The notes below the pieces were generated by a model. That model was given only the letters and a program-made list of their open reading frames with translations, was not told the origin of the DNA and did not search any database. Position numbers and translations under genes: made by a program. From assembly GCA_017311185.1 (NCBI GenBank), contig JAESUZ010004802.1:62001-126000 (forward strand): a DNA stretch of 64,000 bases. The letters are read 5' to 3'. This DNA comes from Proteles cristata cristata. Lineage: Eukaryota > Chordata > Mammalia > Carnivora > Hyaenidae. Positions 1 to 11,300 of the stretch are shown in pieces; position 1 is the first letter of the stretch; each line of letters starts with the position of its first letter.

Positions 1-430
1 TAGATGCTGTTCCTGGAACTGTAACTCTGCTTAGAGCAAAGACGGGCAGTGAGGTGGGGACTGAGAGAGGAGAGTGAGGGCTGGAGAATCGTATTCACAA
101 GAGGGAAGACAAGACAGGAGAAGGCAGCATCAGGGGCAAAAATGACAGCAATGTGAGTCTAAGACTGTTGAAAAAAGACATGTGCTCAGCCTGCATAATA
201 ACCACCTCAGAAATATCCAGGTAGCTTGAAGTTGCCAATCAAAAATCTATGCAACAATACTTAGCTCACACTCATTGCATGCATGCACAGCCCCCTGTCT
301 TCTGGACAGTTCCTACAGAGAAACCTAGGCAGGGAGCCTGCCTTGCCCATGGCCCAGCTGAAGGGAGTACAGTGCAGAAGGATAAGAATTTACGGTGAGG
401 GACTTGGCTGTCTATCTTGCTTGCTTTAAA
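1..430. other. Unique noncoding DNA
   Basis: I recognise no repeat family, exon or RNA gene here. The last 16 bases (415-430, TCTTGCTTGCTTTAAA) are the left target-site copy of the SINE that follows. Confidence 0.5.
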
Positions 431-623
431 CTTTTAAAAAAGTTATTTATTTAGAGAACAAGCAGGGGAGAGGCAGAAAAAGGAAGACAGAGAGAATCCC
501 ATGCAGGCTCCGTACTGTCAGTGCAGAGCCCGATGTGAGGCTTGAACCCACAAACCATGATATCATGACCTGAGCTGAAGTCAACTCAGACATTTAACCG
601 ACTGAGGTACCCAGGCATCCCTG
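431..623 (-). mobile_element. CAN SINE (SINEC), antisense, older type
   Basis: tRNA-Lys-derived carnivore SINE read in reverse: T-rich end and GA-rich block first, then the tRNA-like head ending in ACTGAGGTACCCAGGCATCC. The flanks carry a target-site duplication, 415-430 and 624-638, differing by one indel. It is diverged from the young type and lacks the extra TGCC that marks it. It forms a close inverted pair with the SINE at 652. Confidence 0.93.
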
Positions 624-651
624 TCTTGCTTGCTTAAATCCTCTTTCTCCC

Positions 652-874
652 AGGGTGCCTGGGTGGCTCAGTCGGTTAAGCCTCCAACTTTGGCTCAGGT
701 CATGATCTAACAGTTTGTGAGTTCAAGCCCCGTGTTGGGCTCTGTGCTGACAGCTCAGAGTCTAGAGCCTCCTTCAGATTCTGTGTCTCCCCTTCTCTCT
801 GCCCCTCCCATGCTCATGCTCTATCTCTCTCTGTCTCTCAATAATAAATTTTTTAAAAATGTTAAAATTTTAAG
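652..874 (+). mobile_element. CAN SINE (SINEC), sense, older type
   Basis: The head is GGGTGCCTGGGTGGCTCAGTCGG, followed by the B-box region (GAGTTCAAGCCCC), a CT-rich block and an A-rich tail. A 16-bp target-site duplication with two mismatches is visible, AAATCCTCTTTCTCCC (636-651) and AAATCCTTTCCCTCCC (875-890). It lies only 28 bases from an oppositely oriented copy. Confidence 0.93.
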
Positions 875-890
875 AAATCCTTTCCCTCCC

Positions 891-1489
891 ATACTGTTTG
901 GACTCCTCATAGAGCAAGTAGATTTTTGTCCTTTGGGTTTCAGCCTCCTTTGTAAAACAGAGTAGGGGGTACTGGTTAAAGAAATAGCCTTTGAATAAAG
1001 CAGAGCTGGTTTTGAGGATTTCCTTTGTCACTGTATTCATCAGTACTCTAGAAATTCAACTCAAACTACACTAATGCCACTTTCCCCAAAGAATGTATTC
1101 GTTTCCATAACCAAAAAATTCCAAAGATGACTGAATTCAGGTGTGGCTGGTCCAGAGCTTTGCCTTTTCTCACATCTGGATTCATTCCCAGGCCCCCAAA
1201 TGGGGCAATTTTACTCCAGCAGCTCAATGGGCCTACACCTGTCTATCTAGTTTCCCCAGTAGAAAGAGAGCCCCCTTTCTCCAGAACTCCAGAAAAAAAA
1301 TCCATAGCCGATGAATATCAGACTGAATTAAGTCAGATGCACTCTCAAATCCAGTCTCTTTAACTAGAGAATAAAATGAGCTAATTAGCCAGGTATGGAG
1401 CCAGATTGGGGGTTGAATGGGGGAGAGGCAGGCCTTCCCAGGGGCAGCTGGTACCAAAGAAAGTGAAATGCATGTGGAGTGAACAAAAC
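891..1489. other. Unique noncoding DNA
   Basis: No recognisable repeat or exon. Short open frames on both strands near 1127-1457 overlap each other and show no recognisable protein motif or splice context, so I do not call a gene. Confidence 0.45.
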
Positions 1490-1690
1490 CAGTAGATGTC
1501 TACCACCACAGCCAAATCCTGGCTGTATGACTAAGCAAGGGGCTTAATAACTCTGAGCTTTGGTTCCTTCATCTGTTAAAATGAGATATTCCATGGTATC
1601 TAACTCCTTTAGGATTAAGGAGGTAATACCTATGAGAGATTTAACAGGGTAAAGGTAGTAAAGAGTAGTTATTGCTCCTAAGACAATTTT
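1490..1690 (+). mobile_element. MIR SINE fragment
   Basis: Ancient tRNA-derived mammalian SINE, recognised from the core and 3' part: a stretch like 'ctctgagctttggttccttcatctgttaaaatgag' followed by AGGATTAAGGAGGTAATACC. Heavily diverged, with fuzzy ends. Confidence 0.7.
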
Positions 1691-1811
1691 TGCTCATGTA
1701 CCCTGGCAAAATAACTTACTCATATCACAAGGTATCTCTTCTCCCCTGGAGAGAGCACAAGCTCCCTGTGGCCTAACAATGCTTATTGCATTCAGATCAT
1801 CTGGAGATATT

Positions 1812-2515
1812 GTTAAAATTCAGATTCTACAGGTGTTGGTGAGGATGTTGAGAGAAAGGAACCCTTGTGCACTGTTGACAGGAATGCAGACTGGTGTAGC
1901 CACTGTGGAAAACACTGCATGGAGGTCCTCCAAAAGCTACAAATAGAACTACCCTATGATCCAGTAATTGCCCTACTGGGTATTTACCCAAATGATACAA
2001 GAACACTAATTGAAAAGGATAGATGCACCCCATTATTTCAATAGCCAAGATATGGAAGCAGCCCAAGTGTCCATCAATTGATGAATGAATAAAGAAGTGG
2101 TATATATATATATATATACACATATACATACACACAATGGAATATTATTCAGCCATAAAAAAAGAATGAAATCTTGCCATTTACAACAACATGGATGGAG
2201 CTAGAAAGTATTGTGGTAAACAAAATAAATCAGTCAAAGAAAGATAAATACCATTATTTTACTCATATGTGGAATTTAAGAAACAAAACAAATGAGAAAA
2301 GGGAAAAAAGAGAGAGAAAGCAAGAAACAGACTCGTAACTATAGAGAATGAACTGATGGTTACCAAGAGGACAAGTGAAATAGGTGATGAAGATTAAGGA
2401 GGGCACTTGTGATGAGCACCAGGTGATGTATGAAATTATTGAATCACTAGATGGTACACCTGAAACTAATATAACACTGTTGGCTAATGAATTACAATAA
2501 AAAGTTAAAAAAATG
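1812..2515 (+). mobile_element. LINE-1 3' end, carnivore type, 5'-truncated
   Basis: Holds the end of ORF2 (translations resembling IAKIWKQPKCPSIDE and YTQWNIIQP, with stops), a TA-rich stretch at 2101-2120, and a 3' UTR ending in CAATAAAAAGTTAAAAAAA. It is 5'-truncated and interrupted by stops, so it is a dead retrocopy. The preceding 1775-1812 (CATCTGGAGATATTGTTAAAATTCAGATT) resembles a MER5-type fragment that may have been the target. I could not find a convincing target-site duplication. Confidence 0.88.
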
Positions 2516-2592
2516 CAGTTTGTGATTCTTAAAATCTGGCTTGGGGCTTAAGATTTTTCAGTTCTAATATGCTTTTTAGGATTGACTCTTTT

Positions 2593-2818
2593 TTAAAATG
2601 TTTATTTTTGAGAAAGAGACAGAGTGCAAAGGGGAGAGGGGCATAGAGAGAAGACACAGAAACTGAATCAGGCTTCGGGTTCTGAGCTGTCAGCACAGAG
2701 CCTGATGTGGAGCTCGAACACACGAACTGTGAGATCATGACCTGAGCCGAAGTTGGATGCATAATGGACTATGGACTTATGGACTCTGGACTTATGGACT
2801 AAGCCACTCAGGCACTCC
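2593..2818 (-). mobile_element. CAN SINE (SINEC), antisense, with head expansion
   Basis: Antisense SINE with a target-site duplication, GGATTGACTCTTTT (2579-2592) and GAATTGATTCTTTT (2821-2834). Between the B-box side and the terminal AAGCCACTCAGGCACTCC, the normal TTAACCGACTGAG segment is replaced by a local tandem expansion of a TGGACTTA-like unit (about 2762-2801), so the A-box side of the internal Pol III promoter is disrupted. Confidence 0.9.
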
Positions 2819-2835
2819 AAGAATTGATTCTTTTT

Positions 2836-3439
2836 AAAGAATTTTCCAATTCTAATAGTCTTTGCAAAATTCCATGTGATGAGTTCACAGACCACACTTG
2901 AGTAGCAATAGGACCATGTATATCCCACAGTTATTTCCAAATACAAGTCCACAGACATGTTATATCAAAACCATCTGCGTTTTCTTTCTTTCTTTCTTTC
3001 TTGGAAAGAATTTATTAATGGCTCACATAATGTAACAGAGAGGTAAGTACAAGAGGAAGAGATTGCTTCAGACATAATTTGATAACTAGCATCTGGTCAA
3101 TGTCTCCCTTCCTTGAGCTCGGCTCCTTTCACTACTCACAGTGACATTATAGCTACAGAAGCTCCAGCTCTTTCATCGTCTCTGCTTCAAATTGTCTGTC
3201 CCAGAAGTCTTTGTAAAATACTCAAGGTATCTCATTGGCTCTGAAGGGGTCCCATGCCAACCTCTAAATCAATTTCTGTGGAAAAGCAATACAGGCTCTG
3301 ATTGGTTGGGACTAAATCTTATCCCCCTTGAGAAGTCATTGAAGCCTTCATTGAAGCCTCCAAGATGAAGAATGTGTGTTGTGTATGTGTGCACAAAGCT
3401 AGCAGAGAAACTCAGGCCCACCCAGCCTCAATCCCAACC
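2836..3439. other. Mostly unique DNA
   Basis: Apart from a short TTTC microsatellite at 2980-3002, I recognise nothing in this stretch. Confidence 0.45.
2980..3002. repeat. (TTTC)n microsatellite
   Basis: About five to six TTTC units in uninterrupted array. Confidence 0.95.
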
Positions 3440-3969
3440 CCAGGACTCTTATATCCAACTTTCCACTCACATAGCTAATAAGCATCTCAGATATAACATA
3501 TTCAAATGGAGCCTCTGATCTTCTCTCACCAAGTCTGCTCCTGCCAATCTTTCTTATGCTTTAATGGCTACCCCAATCTTCTGGTAGTCCAGACTAGAAA
3601 CCTAGGCAGCATCCTTTACTCCCGCTTCTCTCTTATACTGAACATTTAATCCATCAGCAAATCCTATAGGTCTACTTTCAAAATAATACAGCAGTCAGCT
3701 GATCCAGGCCGCCAGCATCCTGTTCTTGGACAGCTGTAGTCACCTAGCTTGTTTTCAGGCTTATACTCTTGCTACCTATGTCTATTCTCCCCACAACACC
3801 CACAGTATGATCCTGTTAACATATGAGTCAGATCATGGTACTCCTTTGCTAAAATTTCCAAATGGGTTCCCTGCTCATTTGGAATAAAATCTAAACTATT
3901 ATCATGGCCCTTCAAGATGTGCTCCCCACCTTACCCCACCTAACTACTTGTCTGACCTCATTGCCATTC
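3440..3969 (+). mobile_element. LINE-2 (L2) 3' region
   Basis: Matches recalled L2 consensus in order: 'catctcagatataacatattcaa', 'tctgatcttctctcaccaagtctgctcctgcc', 'aaacctaggcagcatcctttactc', 'aatccatcagcaaatcctataggtc', 'agtcagatcatggtactcctttgct' and the segment ending 'tctgacctcattgccattcattt'. It is an ancient, decayed copy with no usable frame. A young SINE interrupts the downstream side. Confidence 0.88.
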
Positions 3970-3979
3970 ATTTGGGAGT

Positions 3980-4196
3980 GTTTTTTTTTTAATGTTTTAT
4001 TTATTTTTAGGAGAGAGAGAGAGACAGCGTGAGCAGGGGAGGGTCAGAGAGAGAGGGAGTCACAGACTGAAACAGGCTCCAGGCTCTGAGCTGGCAGTCA
4101 GCACAGAGCCCGACGCGGGGCTCGAACCCACGAACTGCGAGATCATGACCTAAGCGAAAGTCGGACGCTTAACCGACTAATCCACCCAGGCGCCCC
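3980..4196 (-). mobile_element. CAN SINE, young felid type, antisense
   Basis: Near-consensus copy with the diagnostic GAGCTGGCAGTCAGCAC and GACCTAAGCGAAAGTCGGAC motifs (antisense), ending in CACCCAGGCGCCCC. It has a 10-bp perfect target-site duplication, ATTTGGGAGT, at 3970-3979 and 4197-4206. Low divergence indicates a recent insertion. Confidence 0.96.
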
Positions 4197-4207
4197 ATTT
4201 GGGAGTT

Positions 4208-4340
4208 TATTAAAGTGCACCTGCCACTTCCTGCCCAAGAGATTCTGATCCAGTAGCTCTGTGTGTCCGGGGGTTTTGCATTATCCCAAGTGTCATGTGT
4301 GATTCTGATGTGTAGCCCAGCTTTGCAAACAGTTGCTCCC
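4208..4340 (+). mobile_element. MER5-like DNA transposon fragment
   Basis: The run AAGAGATTCTGATCCAGTAGCTCTGTGTGTCC and the later GTGATTCTGATGTGTAGCCCAGC resemble the core of nonautonomous hAT-Charlie MER5 elements. The ends are lost. The call is from recalled consensus only. Confidence 0.5.
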
Positions 4341-5479
4341 AACACCTAGCCTGGGCTAAGGCACGAAAGAAGTGAACAAACATGTGCTGAATAAGCATCT
4401 CGTCTTTCTTCTGTGTGTGGTCTTCAGGCTGAAGCAGAAGTGATTGGGGAGCAGGGTCACCTATAATTTCCTGTAACGAAATCTGATTATACGTAGTTTG
4501 CTACTGCTCTGAGGAGGTTGCTTGAGAGGTGTAATTAGCAACAGCTTGCTTTTTAGCAGGGAGGGTGTCCTGCCTGTGCTGGTGTTGGCTAACGTGTTTG
4601 CCTCTCTGTAGGATGCCTGGGAGGCTCTTTGGTGACCACATCTTTCACTTTCACTTAATGGTGACAGCCCATTGCAGCCCACAGTGTTTCTGCCTGGCAT
4701 CTGCACTGATAATGAAGGCAGCTTCACCAGAGCCCGTGTACAATCTGTCCCTGCTGGAGAGCCTGCCTGCCTGACTCATGTCATTTTAATTTGGCCCCTC
4801 ACACTGCCAAAGCCAACTTGCTTGCTGTCCCTTCCTGCCTACTGCCATTCTTGGCCCTGCTCGTCTCCTGAGGTGCAAGCTCCCAGCTTCTTCCTTTCCT
4901 TACCCCTCCTTTATGGGTCATGCAGCTCTGACCCTCTTGACTGGTCTTGTAGACCCCAAGCACCTACAGGCTGTGACAGGCTCTGAGCTCCCTGCTGCCC
5001 TGCTTTTTGTTAGGATGTTGGCTTAATTTCCAAGTGTCAGAAAATCTGTATCAAAGACCCAAGTCCATAATCTTCTCATTGGAGCCTCAACCAGGAGTTC
5101 TGGAAAATGTCTATGGGGACACCTTGGTTGTAAGGAACAGAAAATGGCTATTTTAAGCAGAGGAGGAATTTCTTAATATGCCTTGTGGCAGCAAGCCTAG
5201 AGAAATAGACTCAGGAAAACCCGGGAAGTGAGACAGTCCTGAGGGGAGGGTTTGGGGACTAGAAGCTAATGGCAGAGCCTTCAGGAACTCACCTCCAGGG
5301 GGCAAGGCTGATAGTCTTTTCCATTCCTGTGTCACTAGGCTCAACATTTAACATCCCTGGAGAGAGGATTACCTCTCAAGCTCACCCTTCTGCTCTGCAC
5401 ATCACGATTGTCTGTCATACCAAGGAGGTTAATAACACAGCTGAGAAAGCTCCTTAGGATGAACCATGGCTGAAGTGAG
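4341..5479. other. Repeat-poor DNA with a candidate regulatory block
   Basis: No interspersed repeat is recognised. The first part (about 4430-4665) is AT-balanced sequence with homeodomain-like motifs (CCTATAATTTCC, GTGTAATTAGCAAC) and ends in a splice-acceptor-like TTTGCCTCTCTGTAG at 4598-4612. The rest has overlapping short open frames at 4565-4986 without recognisable motifs, so no gene is called. It could hold a conserved noncoding element. Confidence 0.35.
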
Positions 5480-5705
5480 GGCTCCAGAGCCTGGGCATAT
5501 CCCAGCTCAGCCATGTTTCATGGTATAGCTTTCAGCAACTTATTTATTAATTTTTTTCTGGACCTCAGTTTTCCTATCTGAAAAATGAGGATGATAATAA
5601 CAATACCTACTTCAAAAGATTCTGGTGAGGCTTAATTAAATGAATATATGTAAAACAGTTAAAATAGTGTCAGGAACACAGTGGATATTTAATCAACATT
5701 AGTTA
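5480..5705 (+). mobile_element. MIR SINE
   Basis: Typical MIR 3' half: 'ctcagttttcctatctgaaaaatgaggatgataataacaatacctac', then GAGGCTTAATTAAATGAATATATG and a diverged 'cacagtggatatttaat' end. Confidence 0.82.
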
Positions 5706-5944
5706 CCATTGGGAAGACCAAAAGAAGAGGGTGTGGCTGCATGGATGCTGGCAGTGTGGTGATTCAAGTGCTCTCTCAATGGGATTTTTGCACATCCTTC
5801 CTTAACCTCTGGTTCAGATTTCCATGTGGTTCATTACCCTCTCCTCCAGTGTGAGTGGTGCCTGGTCAGGAGGAGAGAATTCTCAGGACTTGGCCGACAG
5901 GTCCCATGCACATAGAAAGATAGGTCAGGACAACATCTTGATCA

Positions 5945-6066
5945 GCAGCATAGGCTTTAGAGTCAACTTGACCTTGTTCAGATTCTGGCTCTGCTACAAA
6001 CAGCTGTGTGACCTAGGGTGGTTGCAGAGTGTCTCTGTGCTGTATAGAAATAAGGGTAATAAAAGC
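5945..6066 (+). mobile_element. MIR SINE
   Basis: The string 'tttagagtcaacttgaccttgttcagattctggctctgctacaaacagctgtgtgacc' is the MIR core. The copy is truncated about 80 bases downstream, and an antisense L2 begins shortly after it. Confidence 0.85.
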
Positions 6067-6091
6067 CTATTTCTTTGGGGGAGTCCATCCA

Positions 6092-6910
6092 CTCAAGGTA
6101 AAAATAGTTATTGAGCTCCTACTAGGAGACAGACCCTGTTTCAGGTGCTGGGATTACAGCATGATCTAAATAGACACAGCTCTGCCCTTGAGCAAATAGG
6201 CATACCTTATTCCAACCATCATAGAGTTACATAATTCCAGAGTGTTGGGTTGTGAAAGAATCGCCTGCACAGGGAACTTTGAGCTATAAGGAGGTCTCAT
6301 TTTGAGCTGAGATTTGAAGTGTGACTGGGAATGAACTGGGCCAAGGTTGAGGATGGGGCAGAGCATAGCATTCCAGGCAAAAGAAACAGCATGTGTGAAA
6401 CTCCCAAGGTGGAAAAATCCACAAATCTGTGGAAACTTTGGGGGGATTGATAAGGGGCCAGTGTTGCCCCAGGTCAGGGAGAGAAAGAAGTCAAGCTGGC
6501 CTGGAAGGCGACCGGAGTGGAGGCAGGCAATCCAGTGATAGACAGCCATCTGGGCTTAGGGACAGAGACAGCTAGGACTAGGGTAGTGACAGTCAGATTG
6601 GAGAGCAAGTAGGTGATCTGAGATATTTGGGAATTAAGCCTTTATGATTAGTCATGGGTTAGATACCGAGGTGAGGGAATGAGGGTGTCAAGGATGCTCT
6701 CTTTGAATTCTCCAAGATTTCTGGTTTTGCTGTAAGATGGCAGTGTTGTTCCTCCCAGAGAGGAGAGCTAGATCTGGGGGCAGGAGGGGTTGTGAGGTCA
6801 GTGTGGGACATGATACATTCGAAGTTCCTTTAAGACATCATATATTGATGTCAAATAGATATCTGAATATCAAGGTCTGGAGACCAGAGGACAGGTCTAA
6901 GATGGAGGAA
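6092..6910 (-). mobile_element. LINE-2 (L2) 3' region, antisense
   Basis: Begins with the L2 terminal signature in reverse (TTATTGAGCTCCTACTAGGAGACAG), continues through 'gagatttgaagtgtgactgggaatgaa', 'gcattccaggcaaaagaaacagc', 'ggccagtgttgcccc' and ends near 'gaccagaggacaggtctaag'. Overlapping open frames (6166-6549 on the minus strand, 6347-6538 on the plus) are artefacts of this decayed element. Confidence 0.8.
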
Positions 6911-7030
6911 TAAACTTGGCCCTCACAGGCCTTAAAGTAATTCAGGAGTCCTGAGTAATTCAGAGCCATGAACTGGCTGAGGGGAGACACAGAGACCATT
7001 TGGAAAAGCTCTTAGAAAGTATTGTCATGA
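6911..7030. other. Short unique spacer
   Basis: Nothing recognised between the L2 and the next SINE. Confidence 0.4.
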
Positions 7031-7258
7031 GGGGCACCTGGGTGGCTCAATCGCCTAATCATTAGACTCTTGATTTCAGCTTGGGTCATGATCTCATGGT
7101 TCATTAGTCCCAGCCCACATCGAACTCTGTGCTGACAGTGTAGAGCCTGCTTGGGATTCTCTCTCCCTCCATCTCTCTGCCCTTACCCCATGCTTTCTCT
7201 CTCTCTCTCTCTCTCTCTGTCTCAGTCAAAATAAGAAAATAAACCCCCCCCAAAAAAG
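7031..7258 (+). mobile_element. CAN SINE (SINEC), sense, older type
   Basis: Head GGGGCACCTGGGTGGCTCAATCG, CT microsatellite block at 7197-7218 and tail AAAATAAACCCCCCCCAAAAAAG. The tRNA-like B-box region is degraded (TTCATTAGTCCCAGCCC). No clear target-site duplication was found. It is an older copy than the one at 3980. Confidence 0.92.
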
Positions 7259-7299
7259 AAATTTCTGCCATGTTACAAAGACTGCAATGATTGTTGTAC

Positions 7300-7372
7300 G
7301 TATGCGTGTGCATATACACACACGCATGTGCGTGTGTGTATATGCATACATGTGTGTGCAGTGTGTGTGCTC
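7300..7372. repeat. TG/CA-rich repeat containing a palindrome
   Basis: Alternating purine-pyrimidine stretch of GT, CA, TA and CG steps. Bases 7306-7326 and 7329-7349 are inverted repeats (20 of 21 pairs, 17 consecutive) separated by TG. Such DNA can adopt cruciform or Z conformations. Confidence 0.85.
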
Positions 7373-8370
7373 CTGTAGCAAAATCTCTCCTCTTAAGCCT
7401 GCTGCTATGATTGGCTTCTTGTAGGGTGGATCTCACCTCATATTTGTTCCTGTTGTTACCCAAGAAAGGTCAAGATCCAGAAGGGGCCATGCTATGGTGG
7501 GGAGAGGAAAAGGAGACAGTGAGGTATGACGGTGGTCTTACGAAGCTCCTCTCACCAGCATCCACTACACACATAACTTAGACCTGACACTTTGATTGAA
7601 CTTAAATACTTTCTTTCTAAAGGCTTCTCTGGAAGAATTATGAGCCCAACTTTCCCCAATAACACCAGGGGGAGGACAATATTGGCAATGGCATAAAAGC
7701 AGAGGAGAGAGAGAACAGCAAAAGAGGAGCGTTGATCCTGAGCAGGGTCCTGGAGCACCAGCCACCTTCTGAGCAAGACAGAGAGAAACCAAGGGTTTTA
7801 AAAATAGAACCGCTTCACTGCTTCAGGCAGGGAAAACAACCCAGACTAAAGCTGACCTTCCTGATTCTAAGCAACTGATCCCCACTGAGGAAAAGAAGTC
7901 TCCTAAGCCCCAGAGAGGAGACAGAGGGCAGCTGGGCAAGAGGAAAGGGGCTGTAATTGGACTCAAGGCCTGGAGCTTTGTCCTGAAGTGGCCAATATGT
8001 TCTCTGCCTCTGAAGAGAGAGCAGGTCCACGGGGCACATGAGGCTCTTAATACAGACGGCAGTGTCTCCGGAGACGGGAAGGCAATTGGCAATAGGGCAG
8101 GCTGTTTCTGGAAAAGACCAGAACATTTGCATGCAAGCACAGGTTACTGTCTATAAAACCATTCTCACAAGGTACAGTTCCCCTTTTTCAAATGCTGGCA
8201 GGGTTACAAAGTTAAGGATGACAGCATTGGTGCTCTGGGGAAGCTGAGGGACCAGGGAGGAGGTGGGCATGGAGAATGCGGCCAGTGCTGTAGTAGGGAG
8301 AGAAGTCCCATGGGAGCTTGGAGGAAACAGAAGGCTTCAGAGAGAATATGACTGTGTTTTGTTTTCACTA
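7373..8370. other. Unique noncoding DNA
   Basis: No repeat family is recognised. Overlapping minus-strand open frames at 7552-7792 and 7815-8140 have shadows in adjacent frames and no recognisable domain, so I do not call genes. Confidence 0.4.
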
Positions 8371-11300
8371 GACTTTAGTTTTTTAGAATAGTTTCAGGCT
8401 GATAAAAAAAAATTAAGAAGACAGTACAGAGAATTCTCCCATACCTTCTTACCCCAGTTCCCCTATTACTAACATCTTAATGTGAATATGGTACATTTGT
8501 CACAATTAATGAACCAATATTAATACATTATTGTTAACTGAAGTTGATGCTTCATTCAGATCTCTTTAATTTCTACCTGATTTTTTTTTTGTTCTGGGAT
8601 CCCATCCAGAATGCTGCATTATATTTAGTTGTCATGTCTCCAAAGGTTTCTCTTGGCTGTCACAGTTTCTCAGAACTTCTCTTGTTTTTGATGATTTCGA
8701 CAGGTTTGAGGAGTAATGGTCAAGTATTCTGCAAAATGTCCTTTTATCAGAATTCTTCTAGAATTTTTCTCGTGATTAGAGTAGAGTTGTGGGTTTTTAG
8801 GAGGAAGACCACAAATGGGAGTGCCTTTTTCATCATATTATATCAAGTGTACCATCGGCATGGTTTGTCACTGTTGATACTGACCTTAGTCACCTGGCTG
8901 AGGTAGTGTTTGTTAGGCTTCTCCACAGTGAAGTTAATCTCCTTCCCCTTTCCAGACTGTATTCTTCAGAAGGAACTCAATATGTACAGCCCACGTTTAA
9001 AAAGTGGGGAGTTATTCTTCCTCTTCTTGGGAGCTGAGTTTGTAGATATGTGAATTATTTGTAATTCTTCTGCAAGAGAGATTTGTCTCTTCTCCCTCAT
9101 TTACTTATTTATTCAATCATTTCTTTATATCACTATGGACTCCTGGATATTTATTTTATTTAGGGTTACAATTGAATACTACTTCATTTTTGTTGCTCAT
9201 ATTATTCCAGCTTTGGCCATTAGAAGCTCTTTCAGTTGGATTCTGTCTCTTTGACATACTCACTTTGACATACATTCCTAACTTCCTCCCTTTTTTTGGG
9301 TTTTGAGGCTCATCTTGGACATTTCCTACCCCAATTTTTCAAGGAGCTCTGGATCTTTTATTGGAGAATGGTATTAGAAACCAAGATCTGGGCACCAGGT
9401 GTGCTCATCGTTACTAGGGTGTCATTGATTTTGTCTCTCTGTCTCTCAGCCGACAGAGCTAGAAAATGTATGTATGTATACTAACCCATTCACATACCGT
9501 ATTTGTAACTATTTCTATATGTAACCATTGTATCTACATTAAACAAAGAATGAGTTCGTAGTGATGTCTTTAACTCTAATCTGTTATGGATCATTCTGCC
9601 CTTCTCCCTTTGTTAATATGTAAATTTCCACACTAACAGTGAGAAACTTGGCTCCTAATACCCAACATCCACATACTTAGTTGTTCGATTCCAGTATATA
9701 TTTATAGTGGTTTCAGAATTATTAACCAATAGTACCCATATAGGAAATAGCTTTATCAAGTAGAACATGGTTCTTATGTGGAGTTCTTCTTGTCTTTAGT
9801 CTTATGGACACCACTCATTTCTGAAGTTACTTAGGTCAGCACCTTTTCTCCCTGATCTTCTCTGAGGTTGTTCCATACATTTGTAATACAGCTAGACTTT
9901 CTTGTCACAATCTATATTTCTTCCTGCAGTTCCCCCAACCTCCTAATTTTTAAAATTTGCATACATTAAAGTTTACTCTTTGTGCTGTAAACTTTTATGA
10001 GTTTTAACAAATGCATAATGTTATGTCTCCACTATTAAAGTATCATGCAGAATACTTTCCCTGTTCTAAAAATTCCCTGTGTTTTGTATATTCATCCCTT
10101 CCCTCTACCCTCCCCCAACCTCTGGGAAAACACTGACCTTTTTACTGTCTCTATAGTTTTGTCTTTTATAGAATAGTGTATAATTGGAATAATACAGCAT
10201 GTGGCCTTCTCAACTGGCTTCTTTCACTTAGCAGTATGTATTTAAGGTTCCATGTCTTTTCATCCTTGACAGCTCATTTATTTTTATTGATGAATAAAAT
10301 TCCACTGTATGAATGTAGCGGTTTGTTTGTTCATTCACCTATTGAAGGGCATCTTGGTTGCTTGTAGCTTTTGGCAATTATGGATAAAGATTCCATAAAC
10401 ATTGGCATGTGGGTTTTTGTGTGGATATACATTTTCAAATACTTAGGTATATACCTAGGAGGACAATTGCTGGAGCATATGGTAAGATCATGTTTTGGTC
10501 TTGTCAGAAACTGCCAAGCTATATTCCAAAGTGGCTGCACCATTTTGCATTTCCACCAGCAATGAATGAGAGTTCCTGTTGCTCTGCGTCATCATGAACA
10601 CTTGGCATTGTTAACTTTTTTGGAGTTTAGCCATTCTAATAGTTGTGTAATGGTACCCGATTATTCTTTAATATATAATTCAGTAAAGGCAAATGATGTT
10701 GAGCATTTTTTAATATGCTTATTTTCCATATGTATGTTTTCTTTAGTGAGATATCTGTTTAGATCATTTGTCTATCTTACTATTGGGTTATTTACTACAT
10801 TATTGTTGAGTTTGTAAGTTCTTTGTATATTTTAGATACAAGTTATTTATTAGACATGTGCTTTAAAAATATTTTCTTCTGGTCCATGGCTTGTCTTTTT
10901 ATTCTGCTTACAGTGTGTTCTAAAGAGCATAGGCTTTAAATTTTAATAATGTCTAATTACCAACTTTTTCTCACATGGGTTGTTCTTTGGGAGCTGTGTT
11001 TAAAAACTTACCACCAAACCCATAGTCACTTAGAATTTCTCCTCATCATTTTTAAAAGAAGTTTTATAGTTTTGCACTTTATATTTAGGTCTATGATCTA
11101 TTTTGGGTTAGTGTTTGGAAAAGGTGCAAGGTCTCTATCTAGATCATATTTTTGCATTTGGTTGTCCAATTGTTCCAGGATTATTTGTTGGAAAGATGAT
11201 TCTTTGTTGACTTGCCTTTGCTCCTTTTGTCAAAGATTGATTGACTATATTTGTGTGGGTCTATTTTGGGGTTTTTTATTCTGTACTACTAATCTATGTG

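Noticed and set aside
6166..6549. A 127-codon minus-strand open frame
   Set aside because: It lies entirely in a decayed antisense L2 (sense strand of the L2 at minus), with nothing resembling intact L2 protein.
7104..7463. A 119-codon minus-strand open frame with His/Thr runs
   Set aside because: It is produced by the TG/CA repeat and the SINE CT block.
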